Shown: positions 1-11,963, counted from the stretch's first letter. The stretch: DNA of 64,000 nt from Hamiltosporidium tvaerminnensis (GCA_022605425.2 JAKIMF020000005.1:716501-780500); one strand, 5' to 3'. Made by a program: numbers and translations. Notes: a model not told the origin generated them from the letters alone.

Positions 1-581
1 AGTTCAAATTTAAGAAATTTTTAATTTTAATATATATATAAATTAAAGCTAAAAAATCATTCGGGATAAAACAAAAACTACATCCAGAAAATCTAAAATC
101 TTGTTAGATTAAAAAAATTAGAAAATGAAAAATTATGATTTATATATGTTGCACCTAAATATATAGAAAACTATGGTTTTCTTAGTCGCTATATAATGGT
201 ATATTATACCGTTGAAATTATATTTGGTTTTACAAATCGATTCGACTTTATCAAATCCTTCGTTCAAAAATTATGGATTTAATGAGAAAACCTAAATAAT
301 AAGGTCAGAGTCAAAACAAGCTGTAATAAAAAAATTATAAAAATCTTCCTTGGACAGTAAAATATATTAAAAAAAATAAATTAATGAAAAAATCATATCT
401 GATATGCGAAGAACGAAAACAATTATAGTCAAAAAGCAAATCTTGATCTTTCCAAAATCATACAAAAACAATTAAATTCTATAAACCTGCTGATTAATCT
501 AATTTTAGAAATTTAAAAATATTTTTAGACTCATATAAATACACTTCTAAATAAAATAAAAAATAATTTATTATTAATAAG
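1..581. other. AT-rich intergenic, no feature seen
   Basis: Very AT-rich with stops in all frames; I see no gene, RNA or recognisable repeat here. Confidence 0.5.
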
Positions 582-2285
582 TTATAAAACTTCCTTTTTA
601 TACATTTTTGTAAGTTTTTCGCAAATTTTATTCGAAAAAAAAGCAAAAATATCTGACATCATTGTCTTATCGTTTTTTATTTCTTCAATTACACATAAAG
701 ATTTTGCCAAAACACTTTTATCTATTTCGTCATATTTTATTAAATATTTGAATATCTGTTCATACCATTTTCTTTTTGAAGCATATTTCAATGCCATAAA
801 TATATCATTTTCAGAAATATAAAAATTATTTTTTAGATTAAAAATTACTGAAATAAACCAAAAAGGCTGTTTTTTTAGCATTTCACAACTTACAAATCTA
901 TTTCTTATATTTTCATAATTTTTTATACAATAATCAATGAATTTAGAATCATCTACGATGTAATCACATTTAAGATCATTAATTATATTAAATACTTCAT
1001 CATATCCTCCTATATTCAAATAATAATTGATATAATATTTATACACAATATTTATATCTATTTTATTACGTGAACATAAAGAAATAAAAAAATAAAAATT
1101 TATCAGATTGACTTCAACAATCTTTAAATAATTTTCAAAATATTTTAAAAAATTTTTGGTAAAAGAAAGATATTCTAAACTTAATTTCCAATCAATTGAA
1201 AATAGAAAATTACCAATGAATTCAAAAGAATAAAAAATATTGAAAATATTTTCAGGAAGCATCGGACATACAAAAAACAATACAAGTCTTAGCCATCCAT
1301 CTAACCTATAAAGAAGTTTGTCAAAGTCTCGTTTAAGAATTAAAATATAATCTGAATCATTGTCATCTATGAGATGATTCATGTCTTCGTATTTAGAAAT
1401 AAATTTTCCGTTTTTTCTTTCAACAAAAAACAATTTATAGCAAAGTTTTTCAATAGAAGTGATATTTTCTGTATTTAAATTTCCAAATAATATATCTTTT
1501 AGATTGTTTGGTATGTTTTTTTCATATTTTGTTTTCCATTTATCCATCATTTCTGTATATTCATCAGTTTTTATTCCAAAACTACAAAACCTTTCTATTT
1601 CAAAAAATGATTCTATAACTGGTTTTATATCCGGATATTTAGAAATTATTTGTGTAAAATAACCTCTTATGGCCATTTTTCTATAATTATTATTTTCAAC
1701 AAAAAAATTTACAGACAACCATTCACTAAGTTTTAAAGGATATGGAATATTTTCATCTAAAGTAAGATGTATCAGACATAAATATGAATGATATTTTTGT
1801 AATTTTCGTTTAAAACTTTGATCATCTGTATTATAATGAGAGAGTAATAAATATTTTAGATTTTGAATCAAAATATTTTTCTTAAAGGAACTAAAATCGT
1901 AAAAATCTTTCGCTTTCCTTTCATTATTGAAATAATCGATTTTTTTATTGTCATTTTTTGATTTTACAACGTTTATTTCTTCGTTATTAGAATTATACGA
2001 TTTAGAAATATTCAAATCTACTTTTTGTTCATTGATGTTTGGCACATTTGTCCCTTCATGTGCCGAAATACACGAGTTAGAAATATTCAAATCAATTCTA
2101 TCTTCTATAAACATTAAAAGTGTTTCATAAGGTGTATATGATGTTTTATCGTTATATTTTATATAATCTTTAATAAGTTTCATTGTTTGAAGGTAAAATG
2201 CATAATAATCTTCCCTACAAATTTCCTTCTTTTTATTTCCTGTTTTTTTATTCCTAAGCAACAAGAAATGATTTAACGATAGCAT
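582..2285 (-). CDS. Uncharacterised helical protein (~567 aa)
   Basis: I do not recognise this protein. The open frame extends to 2297 with a TTG, but the first ATG is at 2283-2285, so that start is preferred. Composition is Lys/Ile/Asn/Phe-rich, as in the neighbouring genes. Residues ~95-125 are a low-complexity Asn/Ser/Lys stretch. The rest reads as amphipathic helices rich in Leu, Phe and Trp, like a helical-repeat scaffold such as a nucleoporin or TPR-type protein, but no diagnostic motif is visible. No signal peptide or membrane span stands out. Length and lack of breaks in an AT-rich genome argue that it is real. Function unknown. Confidence 0.75.
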   Translation of the reverse strand: MLSLNHFLLLRNKKTGNKKKEICREDYYAFYLQTMKLIKDYIKYNDKTSYTPYETLLMFIEDRIDLNISNSCISAHEGTNVPNINEQKVDLNISKSYNSNNEEINVVKSKNDNKKIDYFNNERKAKDFYDFSSFKKNILIQNLKYLLLSHYNTDDQSFKRKLQKYHSYLCLIHLTLDENIPYPLKLSEWLSVNFFVENNNYRKMAIRGYFTQIISKYPDIKPVIESFFEIERFCSFGIKTDEYTEMMDKWKTKYEKNIPNNLKDILFGNLNTENITSIEKLCYKLFFVERKNGKFISKYEDMNHLIDDNDSDYILILKRDFDKLLYRLDGWLRLVLFFVCPMLPENIFNIFYSFEFIGNFLFSIDWKLSLEYLSFTKNFLKYFENYLKIVEVNLINFYFFISLCSRNKIDINIVYKYYINYYLNIGGYDEVFNIINDLKCDYIVDDSKFIDYCIKNYENIRNRFVSCEMLKKQPFWFISVIFNLKNNFYISENDIFMALKYASKRKWYEQIFKYLIKYDEIDKSVLAKSLCVIEEIKNDKTMMSDIFAFFSNKICEKLTKMYKKEVL

Positions 2286-2297
2286 AACGCTGTTCAA

Positions 2298-3514
2298 ATA
2301 TTTTTTTTATTTAAAAAAACTGTCAAATCTATCAAAGAGATATAGAATCAGTTCTTTTCTACAAATAAAATTTCTCTATTTTATTTTTTTTCTTTTTTTA
2401 GAAAATTATTTTCAAAAATGAACTAAGAATTGCAAAGACTAAAACATTTAGTCTGCAATTATTTGTGTCTTTAAAACTTCAAATTTAAATACCGAATGAG
2501 AAGCTAATAAAAAACGCTAAAATATATAATTTAATTTAAAAATCAAATTGTTGTAAATTTCTAGACTCGGTCTAAGAATGTAAATTTAAATTTAAAAATA
2601 ATTGTTATTAACGTATAAAGAAAAACTATTGATAGAATTTTAAACTAGCCTTTTGAAAAATATTTACGATTTGCATCAAATGATTATAAATTAATTGTAG
2701 CAAATTTAGATATTATCTATTGATAACCATTTCAATATATTTAAGCATTCAATTTTCCTTAAAATAAATTATAAATAAATTACACTGAGCTAATTTCAAT
2801 ATGGATAGATTTTTTTATATGGTTATTATGATAAATACAATCATATTATTACTTTTAGGTATAATATATTGAAAAAATAGCTTTATAAACGAATAACTAT
2901 TACTTTTTATTTTCTACTACAGAAGATAAGTAAATATTTTATGATTTGTAAAGTACAGAAATATTATTTTATTGTAATTGAAAATATAATGAAAAATACA
3001 TGTAAATCTTAAAATTTATTTTTTATATAAAATCGAATTTAAACTCAAAAAACGATTTTAAGTTTAATTATTTATTTTTTGTTCTTAATTTGGTTCGAAA
3101 AAAAACATTTAAAAAATATTCTTTAACTGTTTTTCACTTTTTTATATTTAAATCCAAACGTACAAGAAACTTGAATCTTGCTTAATAATCTGTATAAACT
3201 ATTTAATAATGAATTTTTAGTAAATAAGTTAGGGCTTAACATTTGTAAAAATTTAAACTTTTTTTTATATTCTATATGTTTTAAAACCGTAAACATGAAA
3301 TACAGCAGATTATATTCTACTTTTAATACATAAATTACACGTTTTGGTAGGGAAACTTAGATATGTCATTATTAATGGCAACAAAATTGTAATGACTCGT
3401 AATTATTATTTTTAATAGATCGTTGTAATATTTTTTATAATCTGTAATATTAAATATGATAAGCCATGTTTTTCTTTTGTGATATTTTAATGTGTTTTTT
3501 TCATATGAACTTAT
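2298..3514. other. Intergenic, no feature seen
   Basis: About 1.2 kb of AT-rich sequence with no supportable gene or repeat. Confidence 0.4.
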
Positions 3515-5270
3515 TGAAGAACGAAAATCACATTAAAAAGTAGCCACATGGTGATAGTTAGATTAAATTGGTATTAAAATCATTGTTTGGATTTTTGATG
3601 GAATGAAAACCATATTACATTTCTTATTTTTCTGTACCAATCGTTACAAGAAAACTAAAGTCTATAAAATGGTGAAATTTATTCTACGAAGAAGCTTTTG
3701 GTTTTTTATGTAACTAGATTTTAATCACGGCCGAAATCTAGCTTTATTCACTCAATTAGGAGACACAGCGCCAGTAAAGTACAAAAAATATACCCTTTAA
3801 AAATCTAGGAAAATTAAGTAACATGTAATACAGTCAGTATGAAAATGCAACGTCTAGGTATCAAGAATGTAATTTTCAAGCTACATTTTCGCTGAATGTT
3901 TATTTTGTTTTTAAGATTTTGAAGAAACAGAAATAATTCTTGTTCTGGAGTAAGAAATATTGATTTGATCTGTATCAACTTCCAAGCAAAATTTATTGGT
4001 GAAGGAATTGTCTTTTTTGCTGGTATATTTGTTTCCTACATATTAAATATGAAAAGCTCTGAAATCAAAGTGTCTAAGAAATACTATCGATTTTTTGAGA
4101 AAATATTTCTATATTTGAACCTAAAACTGTGTTACTGACATAAAAAAGATATATCCATGTTATTTTATAAGATATTAAAAATTATTTTTAAATAATACTA
4201 TAGGATTTAGACAGTTTAATTGCATAGGAAATTTTAATGAAACTCTAAAAGAATTGTGCATTTTGAGATAATCGTAAGTCTAATTAGAACGAATCTAAAA
4301 AGCTAAAAATACAATTTTGGTACCAGAAAACGCTCGGGAAATTTCAAGTTATGTTGTGGTTTCAGACAAGGGGAGATGCTCACCATTGGGATTAAGATAC
4401 AACAGAATAAAAAGACTATTGGAAAAGTGAGTAATGCCACCGCAAATATCACCTTTACAACAAAGTATCATGCTTTTTGAGCTATACTGATGTTGTTGAT
4501 ATCATAGAAAATGAAGTTAACGACTTCTGAGATCATATCAAAACGATCTAACATGAATCACTGGAAATAAGTCTTGATTTTGATATAATTTAACGAAAGA
4601 CATGATGACTTCGTAGAAAAAGGAAAATATTGCGAATTTCTTCAAGAAGAGGATTATTCCTTCAAAAGTATATTTTTTTTAAATATCAAGGAATTTTTCT
4701 AACAGATAATACAGACACTCTGCGAAACAATAAAGAGAATTAAAGTAGGAAATAATGCATATTTTCGATTGAATGAAATCGTATTCTGACTTTTAACCTG
4801 AGAAAGCAAGAAAATAAAATATTAGCGTATTCTCAAGTAAGAGATTTTCATTTGTAAAAAAATGGATACCGAAAAAAAACGTAATAAGGCGATTCTGGGG
4901 ATATGGAACAAATATGCTACTTATAATAATCCCAATCAAAGATAAAAATTCGTAATAACCTCGCCTTCTAACGTTTATATTGAAATCGAGTATTAGGAAA
5001 CGAAGTAAAAAGAATCAGACCACAAAGGCTGAGTAATTTTGAACGATTGCTATGATGTATTGCGATGAAAAAAATGCGATTTTTCGACTCTAAAGGTCAA
5101 AGGCTTGCAGACAGCCTTGTAGCTGGATGGCTAGATGGTGGTAAAAAAATATATTTCTAAAATTGGTACACTTGAATATCAAAGAGGGCTTGATCGTAAT
5201 TGGTGGAATTTGATAGTAAAATTTGCTCTATGATTCCCACATCCATTGAGTCAGTAAGTAGTAAATTATT
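3515..5270 (+). mobile_element. Decayed RTE-clade LINE copy
   Basis: The first ~250 nt match the 5' module shared by the RTE family, including 'cattgtttggatttttg' and 'tatgtaactagatt'. The rest is a degraded reverse transcriptase. Readable traces are an RQG-type motif near 4360-4380, a YADD-like block decayed to YTDVVDII near 4480-4505, an FKYxG-like block followed by LTDNTD near 4680-4715, and a C-terminal LDRNWWNLIVKFA trace near 5190-5230. All are broken by stops and frameshifts. The copy is internally deleted: most of the endonuclease region is missing between the 5' module and the RT. It is more diverged than the copy at 49-52.9 kb. Boundaries are approximate. Confidence 0.7.
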
Positions 5271-6584
5271 TTAAGCTCTTGCTATGAGATAAAAGAATTC
5301 GTTTTTATAAATCTCATAAAAGGAACCTATTCAATTATAAAAGAATATCAATAAAAGTATAAATTTGTGGCGTAATATAGTATTTTGGTTCATTAAATAA
5401 AATTTATGTAAATATTCTTATAGAGTTTGAATAAAGTAATTATGATGTATTTAAAAGGTAGAATTCTGTAGTTTTAATTCTTCAATAATAAGTTTTTTAG
5501 TCAATAGAACTATTACATATTCGCTGTACTTAGGGAAATTATAACATCATTTAAATACATAATTGTACTTATTTAAATATTTTTTTTTCTTAGTCGGATA
5601 AATATTTAGACACATACGTCTTCCGATAATTTTATGACAAAAGAATTCTTCGGTGATATTCAAGATTTCATTTAATTGAGAGCAAAAATTCGATTATATT
5701 TCTTCTGGATGTAAATTATATTAAAAGCAAACAAACACTCAAATGATAATTTGGCTTTCTCAACATAAATCTAAAAGTAAATTCAAAAAGTTACAAATAT
5801 AATTACAGAAAGAAGTATTAAAAGACAAATAGGTGTCTTCTATAGAAATACGTTAAAATATTCAAGAATATAAGAAAGAGCACTACTTGTGCCAGAAAAA
5901 ACATAACCAAGATTTAATTATGTTTGTTTGATTGCTCTCGAGTATTACTACATTAAAAAATTTAAACTTCAAAGCGCAAACAATATCAAACGATTGATTA
6001 AGATACATTACAATAAACATTCAAATTTTAATACAGCAGAATTTGATCTAAATATTTGGAAATATTAACAATAACAAATAAGTATTGCAATATCATAGAT
6101 ATTAATTAATGTTAAATTAAAAATGCAATATCGTAAATTTTTAATTAATTATTTAATTAAGACGTATAATATCATAAATAAATTAATTTTTGAATAATTC
6201 TTGGGATAATTGTTATTTGAAAATCAAATTTATATATTTTAAACATTTATGGTTTAATTAATATTAATAATCATGATTCATCAAGAATACTTTAAAATTG
6301 GGTATAGTAAATGATTTTTCTATGGGAGGGCAATGAATTGTTTCTATTTTTTTACAAAAAAAAATTTTACAAAATATATTTGCCTAAAAACTCCATTTTT
6401 AACCTTTAATATACAATAAATGACTAAATGACTAAATATTAAATATTTGATTAGTATAGATTAAAAATTTGCTTCAATTAAATGAGAATTTATGCCACTG
6501 AAGGATTAAACTATAAATAGAGATATTAAATTTCTATAAACAGACAAATTCGAAACTATAAATACGCAAAAATTTTGGAACCGT
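5271..6584. other. Intergenic, no feature seen
   Basis: AT-rich spacer with many homopolymer runs; no gene supported. Confidence 0.4.
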
Positions 6585-7313
6585 ATGGAATCTTCTGAAA
6601 TAAAAAAGTCTAATGATACCGGGTCAATTCTAAAAGATGTTGTGATGAAATATATAGATAGTGTTATGTTTTGTATTTTGGTAATTTTGCATATCTGCAA
6701 CAATTTTTATCCATCTGTTTCAAAAACATTCAAGATACAAAACTTTATTGGCTTTTATACCACTTTGTACATTATTACCAGTGTTATAACAAGATTTATC
6801 GACATTTCAGTTCTTTTTTATGAAAAAAAAGAATCTAAATTTAGAAGACCGAATTTGATAAAATACGGTGTATTTTCAATAGCAACTGCGATCAGTGCTT
6901 TTTTGGTATATTATTCTTATCAAATACCGCCAAATACAGAAAATGCATCCTTAAAAATTGCTGCTATTTCTACATTTGTATTTAATATATACGATTTGAT
7001 ATCTAGGTCAGGAAATTTGACAAAACAAGATTGCCTTTTCAACCTAATATACTTCTTGTGTATTTCATCCGCGATCGTATTAAATACATATGGAAAGAAT
7101 TATATGACCTTAATTGTACTTGTGGCAATGATTTGTAAAATATGTGAGATTGTCTTATCAAGAATACAAAAAAAGAAAGAAAACGTTTTAAATGTATATT
7201 TTACTGCGATGTCTATCAGCTTTGCCGTCGTAACAGCTGGATTGATAGTATATTCATGTTATAAAAAAATACCATATTTGATTCCTGTATTGGCAAAAGC
7301 ACCTACGTCCTAA
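6585..7313 (+). CDS. Polytopic membrane protein, unknown function (242 aa)
   Basis: This is a complete ORF with an ATG start. A short GGAACC-like motif lies a few bases upstream, in the place where microsporidian genes often carry a CCC/GGG-like signal. A hydrophilic N-terminus (~25 aa) is followed by six or seven hydrophobic segments at about residues 26-42, 54-79, 91-112, 122-139, 150-168, 172-190 and 206-226. Short basic loops such as KKKE lie between them. No transporter or enzyme signature is recognised. It is probably an integral membrane protein of the plasma membrane or ER. It stands alone on its strand, with no operon-like partner. Confidence 0.75.
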   Translation: MESSEIKKSNDTGSILKDVVMKYIDSVMFCILVILHICNNFYPSVSKTFKIQNFIGFYTTLYIITSVITRFIDISVLFYEKKESKFRRPNLIKYGVFSIATAISAFLVYYSYQIPPNTENASLKIAAISTFVFNIYDLISRSGNLTKQDCLFNLIYFLCISSAIVLNTYGKNYMTLIVLVAMICKICEIVLSRIQKKKENVLNVYFTAMSISFAVVTAGLIVYSCYKKIPYLIPVLAKAPTS

Positions 7314-7429
7314 CAAGTTTGTTTGAAAAATAAATCTTTGTAAATATTTGTTAATTTTATTTGAATTTAAAAAAGATTCTTTTTTCGTTTGATAACATTG
7401 ATTGTTATTATATCGCCTGATAATGATGA

Positions 7430-7700
7430 ATAAAATTCATTCATTCGTATATACTCGGCACATAGCTCTGGACGTGTCTTAGCTTCCTTCAGCAATCCTT
7501 CCGCCGGTCTCTTTTCAGTAGGTTACTTTACATTTTTTGGCTTTTTAACAAAGTGGTTTTAAAGGGCGGGTTGTTAGCTCTACGCCCAACCTGGAAAACC
7601 AGTTCCTTTTGGTCGTATCTTACGTAAAGCAGGGAATACTCTAAGCCAATTCTACTCTCGGAATGGGGAAAATCAATCATATTAGTAATCAAAAAATATC
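7430..7700 (-). repeat. LINE/SINE-like dispersed repeat, family B copy 1
   Basis: Shares a ~250-nt core with 10430-10690. Read on the minus strand, the core runs 'ctgctttacgtaagatacga', then a 'ttgggcg...aacaacccgcc' block, 'aaccactttgtta', and 'gaaaagagaccggcg' to a GAATGAATGAA-type tail near 7435. The GTCGTAAGAGGCGAC-like core, best kept in copy 2, resembles the leader of some metazoan non-LTR elements. A 109-aa open frame at 7528-7857 overlaps it by chance. Exact family not determined. Confidence 0.6.
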
Positions 7701-8375
7701 TTAATGCAAAGAGAGCCGAAAGGGCACCTTTGGGCAATAGATGGAGTAAAACGCAGTAAAATTCATTCTTTATTATCCATTCTCGAAAATGAAAAGAAAT
7801 GTTTTGATCAAATAAATACCAAAATTGAACGATAAAGTGCAAAATTAAAAAACCCAAATCAAATTAAAGCTTAAAAATTAAAAAAGAATCTAATATAAGC
7901 AAGAATTCAAACAAAACCGTAAAGTAGATCCCTTTTGAATCTAAATAAGGTATGAGTGATCTTTTTCAAATAAATGTGTTTTATTTCAAAATTAAAGATT
8001 AAATTCATTAACATAATACATTAATTTTAGATTTATAGTAAAAGGGTTTTCAGTATTTGCTATTTTCAAATGAGTATAAATATTTTTTTTACGATTTTTT
8101 ACCAATAACGATCAAAGCCGAGTATTGCATTCAATATAAGTTAAATATGTATTAACTATACAGTATTTATATTTGAAGTATGTATCAAAATGAATAAAAA
8201 TTAAATTAAATTTTTCCTTCGATATGTTTTTATGAATTTTTACAGCTTATTTACTAAAAAAATTCAAAAGTTTAAGATATTTATGTAGATTACTGAAAAT
8301 AATTCCTTTTTATTTAACTACATTCGATTAAATATGTACTTATAAGTTTCTTGTCAATTTAATTTGAAACATAAG

Positions 8376-8700
8376 TTATGTGATATTTAAAAAAATTTCC
8401 TTTGATCGACGAAGAGGAATTGAGTTGAGACTAAATGCCGAAGAGTGTTGGGAAAGAGCTTCATTATGTGTTATTAAGGGGCCGAATTGCATAAACAACC
8501 AAAACACACTTGAAGCAAGTAAATACGAGGAATATGGTATTAAAATTTTAAAACCAAAAAATAACATACTTTTTATTTAAGATGGAAGAACCACACTAGA
8601 GGAACCGAAAGTAAAGATAAATAATGAGTCGGATTCAAAGAAAGACAGTGATGTGCTTAAAAAGGTGCAAAAATTCATTTAAAAGATAAAAAATTTATTA
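8376..8700 (+). mobile_element. R4-like LINE 3' end (5'-truncated)
   Basis: The frame at 8380-8580 starts with the conserved C-terminal block FDRRRG, followed by a WERA motif. Such a block follows the PD-(D/E)XK endonuclease in the copies at 20285-20640 and 45340-45650. An acidic Glu/Ser-rich tail (GRTTLEEP, then NNESDSKKD) and the 'ccagaattttatta' terminus follow. No RT remains, so this is a typical 5'-truncated insertion. Confidence 0.6.
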
Positions 8701-8805
8701 GCCCAGAATTTTATTAAATAAATTAAAATTTTTTTAGTATACTTGAAGAATTTAGTTTGTAAAAAAAGCGACTTGCAGTTTTTTAATAATTTATAATATT
8801 TACCA

Positions 8806-9065
8806 TCAAATGAGGTCAGAGGTGCTTGAGGAACCAACACCCCCTTTAAAAGAAGCGAAAAGAGAGGAAGATGGTGCAAAAAATTTAAAACCAAAAAATA
8901 ATACACCCCTTATTTCACAAGGAGGAACCACTTTAGAGGAACTGACCAATAACAATAATAAAGAGTCGGATTTGGAAGAAGAGACAACAGTGGTTAAAGA
9001 GGTAGAAGAAAACATATAAAAATGTTAAAATATTTTAACCCAGAATTTTATTAAATATAAATTCT
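8806..9065 (+). mobile_element. Second R4-like 3' tail, tandem to the first
   Basis: It repeats the 3' part of the preceding element: the LKPKNN block, GGTTLEE, an acidic ESDLEEE stretch, and the same terminal 'acccagaattttattaaat'. The frame at 8810-9019 (69 aa) is a retrotransposon remnant, not a host gene. It lacks the FDRRRG block. The two tails lie in the same orientation ~110 nt apart, which suggests a tandem duplication or a repeated insertion at one site. Confidence 0.55.
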
Positions 9066-9375
9066 ATTTGGAGTCATAAATTGGGGAAATAATAGAAAAA
9101 AAGGAAATATTTTGAACAATTATACAACAAATGCAAAGGATTTTAATTTTTCATCTAGAAAAAAGTCAAAATATTTACTTTTATAAATTTATTTAAATTA
9201 TCATATTGCCACATTTAAATTGTTAGAATTCTTTTCAGTTTAAAAATTAATAGCATTTTATTTTTTATAAGTGTGAAAGACAATTTTTTTTCAATTTAAA
9301 ACATTTTTTTTCTTCTTTTTAAACCAAAATTAAAAATAATTTAAATATTAATTTTTTTTTCTAATTTGCAATATT

Positions 9376-9666
9376 TTAATTAATATATTTTCCCAAATGA
9401 AACACTTTTAAATCTTTAACTTGTTTTGCACTCCCATCCCCTAAAATATCTCTATTTTTAATATAATATAAGTCATTTTCCACTTGTTCAGTTAGTAACG
9501 GCGTTTTAATATTATACCATCCTTCCTCATCCAATTTGCTTTTATTTATTATTACTTTTTCCATTTTTAGATTCTTTTGGTTTTTAAGCAAATCTTTTGT
9601 AGCTTTAAATCTTCTATTTCCAGTAAAATACGGTTTAGATTTTGTATATGGATTTTCGTAATTCAT
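9376..9666 (-). CDS. Small conserved-looking orphan (96 aa)
   Basis: I do not recognise it. It is an ATG-initiated ORF with a CCCTTC-like motif 15-22 nt upstream on the minus strand (9681-9690), the position and type of signal expected at microsporidian genes. That makes it more credible than other short ORFs. It is basic in the N-terminal half (lysine clusters to residue ~43). The C-terminal half has distinctive W, Y and G residues (DEEGWYN; ILGDGSAKQ) with no membrane span. It could be a small nucleolar or ribosome-associated factor, but that is only a guess from composition. Confidence 0.55.
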   Translation of the reverse strand: MNYENPYTKSKPYFTGNRRFKATKDLLKNQKNLKMEKVIINKSKLDEEGWYNIKTPLLTEQVENDLYYIKNRDILGDGSAKQVKDLKVFHLGKYIN

Positions 9667-9682
9667 TTTTGTGTTTTTTTGA

Positions 9683-9687
9683 AGGGA
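9683..9687 (-). promoter_or_regulatory. CCC-like upstream motif of the 96-aa gene
   Basis: CCCTTC-type run a short distance upstream of the ATG at 9666, matching the CCC/GGG-like motif described near microsporidian start codons. Function inferred from position only. Confidence 0.4.
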
Positions 9688-9884
9688 GAAGAATTATAAA
9701 TCTATTATATATTTTTTAAAACACTTTTTATTGAAAAAATTGTATTTTTATTTCTCTTCTTTTATAATATTCTCTTAATACTAAATTATGTGGTAAAGAA
9801 TTTTTTAAATTACATTTCAAAATTAATTTCATTTCTATACTAATGTGGAGTTATATTTTTTACCTACTAAAGGTTTTGGATGAA

Positions 9885-10135
9885 CATTTGTTTTAATAAG
9901 TTACTTACATATTTCTGTCCTCTTTTGCTTCTCGATGTCCAGGATGAACAAATAAAATTTAAAATGTGTTTCTTTTGATCGGTATAACTCGGGGTTATGG
10001 GGGACTGACCTATAGTTCCGACGTGGCTATATCCCACCTAAATCCCAATAATGATTTTCAAACAATTCTAGACACTCATTGTCAAGCAGATAGTTTTTAA
10101 TGTGGAAATCCACTCTCCGCCTTGTTTTAATAACA
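9885..10135 (-). repeat. Chimeric short element, copy 1
   Basis: On the minus strand it begins with the shared 5' module ('ttccacattaaaaactatct', 'gacaatgagtgtctagaatt') and continues through 'gagttatac' to 'tttgttcatcctggacatcgag'. The same order is found at 19655-19885, 26820-27060, 39385-39600 and 60060-60290. The first ~110 nt resemble the RTE 5' end; the remainder is specific to this family. Confidence 0.6.
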
Positions 10136-10429
10136 AATAGATTAATATGAAATAATCGATGTTTATAAAGACCAGTATATATTTATATTTGATCTGAATA
10201 TATGCTATTCATACTTTTAATAAACCGACGGGGAAATAAATAAACAACCACACTTTTATTTCAAAGAAAATATATAAATAAAACTTTTCAAAGTCAACTA
10301 AAATCAATTTTTTTGTGAAGCATGTGTGGTATGTCGAAATAAGAATAAAAACCATGACAAGAACTTACAAAAAATCTTAAATAACTAAATCAAACATTTA
10401 TGCTGTATTTTTAATTAAAATTGAATATA

Positions 10430-10690
10430 GATTCATATATTCATCTTCGGCACTGCAACCCTGCACGAGCCTTGGCCTCTCTCAGAAATGCCGCTCACCG
10501 GTCTCTTCCGAGTAGGTTCGTATACTTTTCTGGATTTCGTAACAAAGTGGTTTAAAAGAGTGGGTTGTTGGCCCAGAAACTTCCTCCAACCTGAAGAACT
10601 GGTCTCTTAGTCGCCTCTTACGACAAGCAGGGAAATTCCAAGCCAATTCTACTTCCAGCATGACGGAGAAGCAATATGGATTAATAAACT
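10430..10690 (-). repeat. LINE/SINE-like dispersed repeat, family B copy 2
   Basis: Clear match to 7430-7700 in the same orientation. It contains the well-preserved GTCGTAAGAGGCGAC core, 'aacaaccca' and 'gaagagaccgg'. The GAATGAATGAA-like tail is decayed to ATGAATATATGAAT. Confidence 0.6.
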
Positions 10691-11888
10691 TAATTATCTA
10701 AAACAGATTATATGCAATTATAAATATTAAGAATTATTTGCTAGCTATAAAAGACCAATTTGATATTCAGAAATGCAATAATCTTATCATTCCTTACATA
10801 AAAGATGAAGTTTAATCAATATAGACATTAAAATAAATATGTTAGCATGTGCAAGCGAATTATTAAATATGCATATACCACATACAAATAATGGAAGAAA
10901 CCATTTTTATGACAAAAAATAAATTAAAAACCATAATCCAAAGATAAAGGTATTACAAGAAATATAAATTACTTAAACATAAAATTCGCTACAAAATTCG
11001 TACTCTCTTTTTAAAATCTAAAATATAAGACAGCGAATACAAATTGAAATAAAAATTTTAAATGGAAAATGACAGAGCGAATTATCATAAAAACAATAAA
11101 TTCATATATTATTTAATTCAAAAAAATTTTTTAATTAATATAAACCACAATAATCAATATATTTGATTTTTTAAAAGTAAATTACTTCGCATTTTGTTAA
11201 AGAGTATACCAATCATTAGTAAAATATTATTATACTAAATTGTAAGCCGATAGTTTGTTACTACAATTTATTTTTAGGAGATAAATCTAGTAGTACTTAT
11301 TAGCAACTATGAACTGTTTCTTTTAAATTTTTTGAGCAGAAAGAAATCACTTTAATTTTGAGGTTCCATGGTATGAAAAGTAGGCTTTAATTTTTGCAAT
11401 TCATAAGTTGAATTCGCGTAAAGAGGAAGTGAAACGTTTTTTCTTGTCTAAAGAAATAAACGTTTTAGAAAATAAAAAAGCTGATATGAAAATCTGAGAA
11501 ACAGTAGGTGTGTTAGTTTCAGATGAGGAAAGACATTGAATGACTTCAGATACGCGCAATATAAAATATCATAAATTCTAATCAGAAAACACCAAATAAA
11601 TTAAAAAAAAGTGTCGAATCGGTGTAAAAAAATAGTCCAAAGATAAAAATTTTTAATACTAGAAAAAACTTAGAATAAAGCTAAAATAAAGAACAAAATA
11701 CCCAGTAACAACTATACAATCGTAAAAAAAATTAAAATTGATTTGTAATTATTCGTTCACATAAATCTGTGGAAAAGAAGGATTCACTTATCTATTATTT
11801 AATGTAATTTTGTTTTTTGTTTATATTATCTTTGTTTCATATGTAAAATATATAACAATGTAAATTTATTTTTGTTAGATTAAGCTAA
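10691..11888. other. Intergenic, no feature seen
   Basis: AT-rich spacer upstream of tRNA-Lys; no gene supported. Confidence 0.4.
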
Positions 11889-11962
11889 GCCTCACTAGCT
11901 CAGTCGGTTAGAGCATCCGGCTTTTAACCGGGGGGCCGAGGGTTCGAGTCCCTCGTGGGGTA
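11889..11962 (+). tRNA. tRNA-Lys (anticodon UUU)
   Basis: A full 74-nt cloverleaf can be folded by hand. The acceptor stem is GCCTCAC/GTGGGGT, with G-T pairs at the first and fourth positions. The D-stem is GCTC/GAGC and the anticodon stem TCCGG/CCGGG with loop CTTTTAA. The T-stem is GAGGG/CCCTC with loop TTCGAGT, and the discriminator base is A. No intron is present. Internal pol III promoters are present: an A box (TAGCTCAGTCGG, 11896-11907) and a B box (GGTTCGAGTCC, 11941-11951). A T5 run two bases downstream (11964-11968) is the likely terminator. The region is markedly GC-richer than its surroundings. Confidence 0.96.
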
Positions 11963-11963
11963 C

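Noticed and set aside
582-2285. Naming the 567-aa protein a nucleoporin (Nup84/107-type)
   Set aside because: Helical and Trp-containing, but no diagnostic motif; a structure comparison would be needed.
7528-7857. 109-codon ORF as a gene
   Set aside because: Lies across family B repeat sequence and is not conserved in the second copy.
8810-9019. 69-aa acidic host protein
   Set aside because: Its sequence is the acidic 3' tail of the R4-like retrotransposon, seen in other copies.
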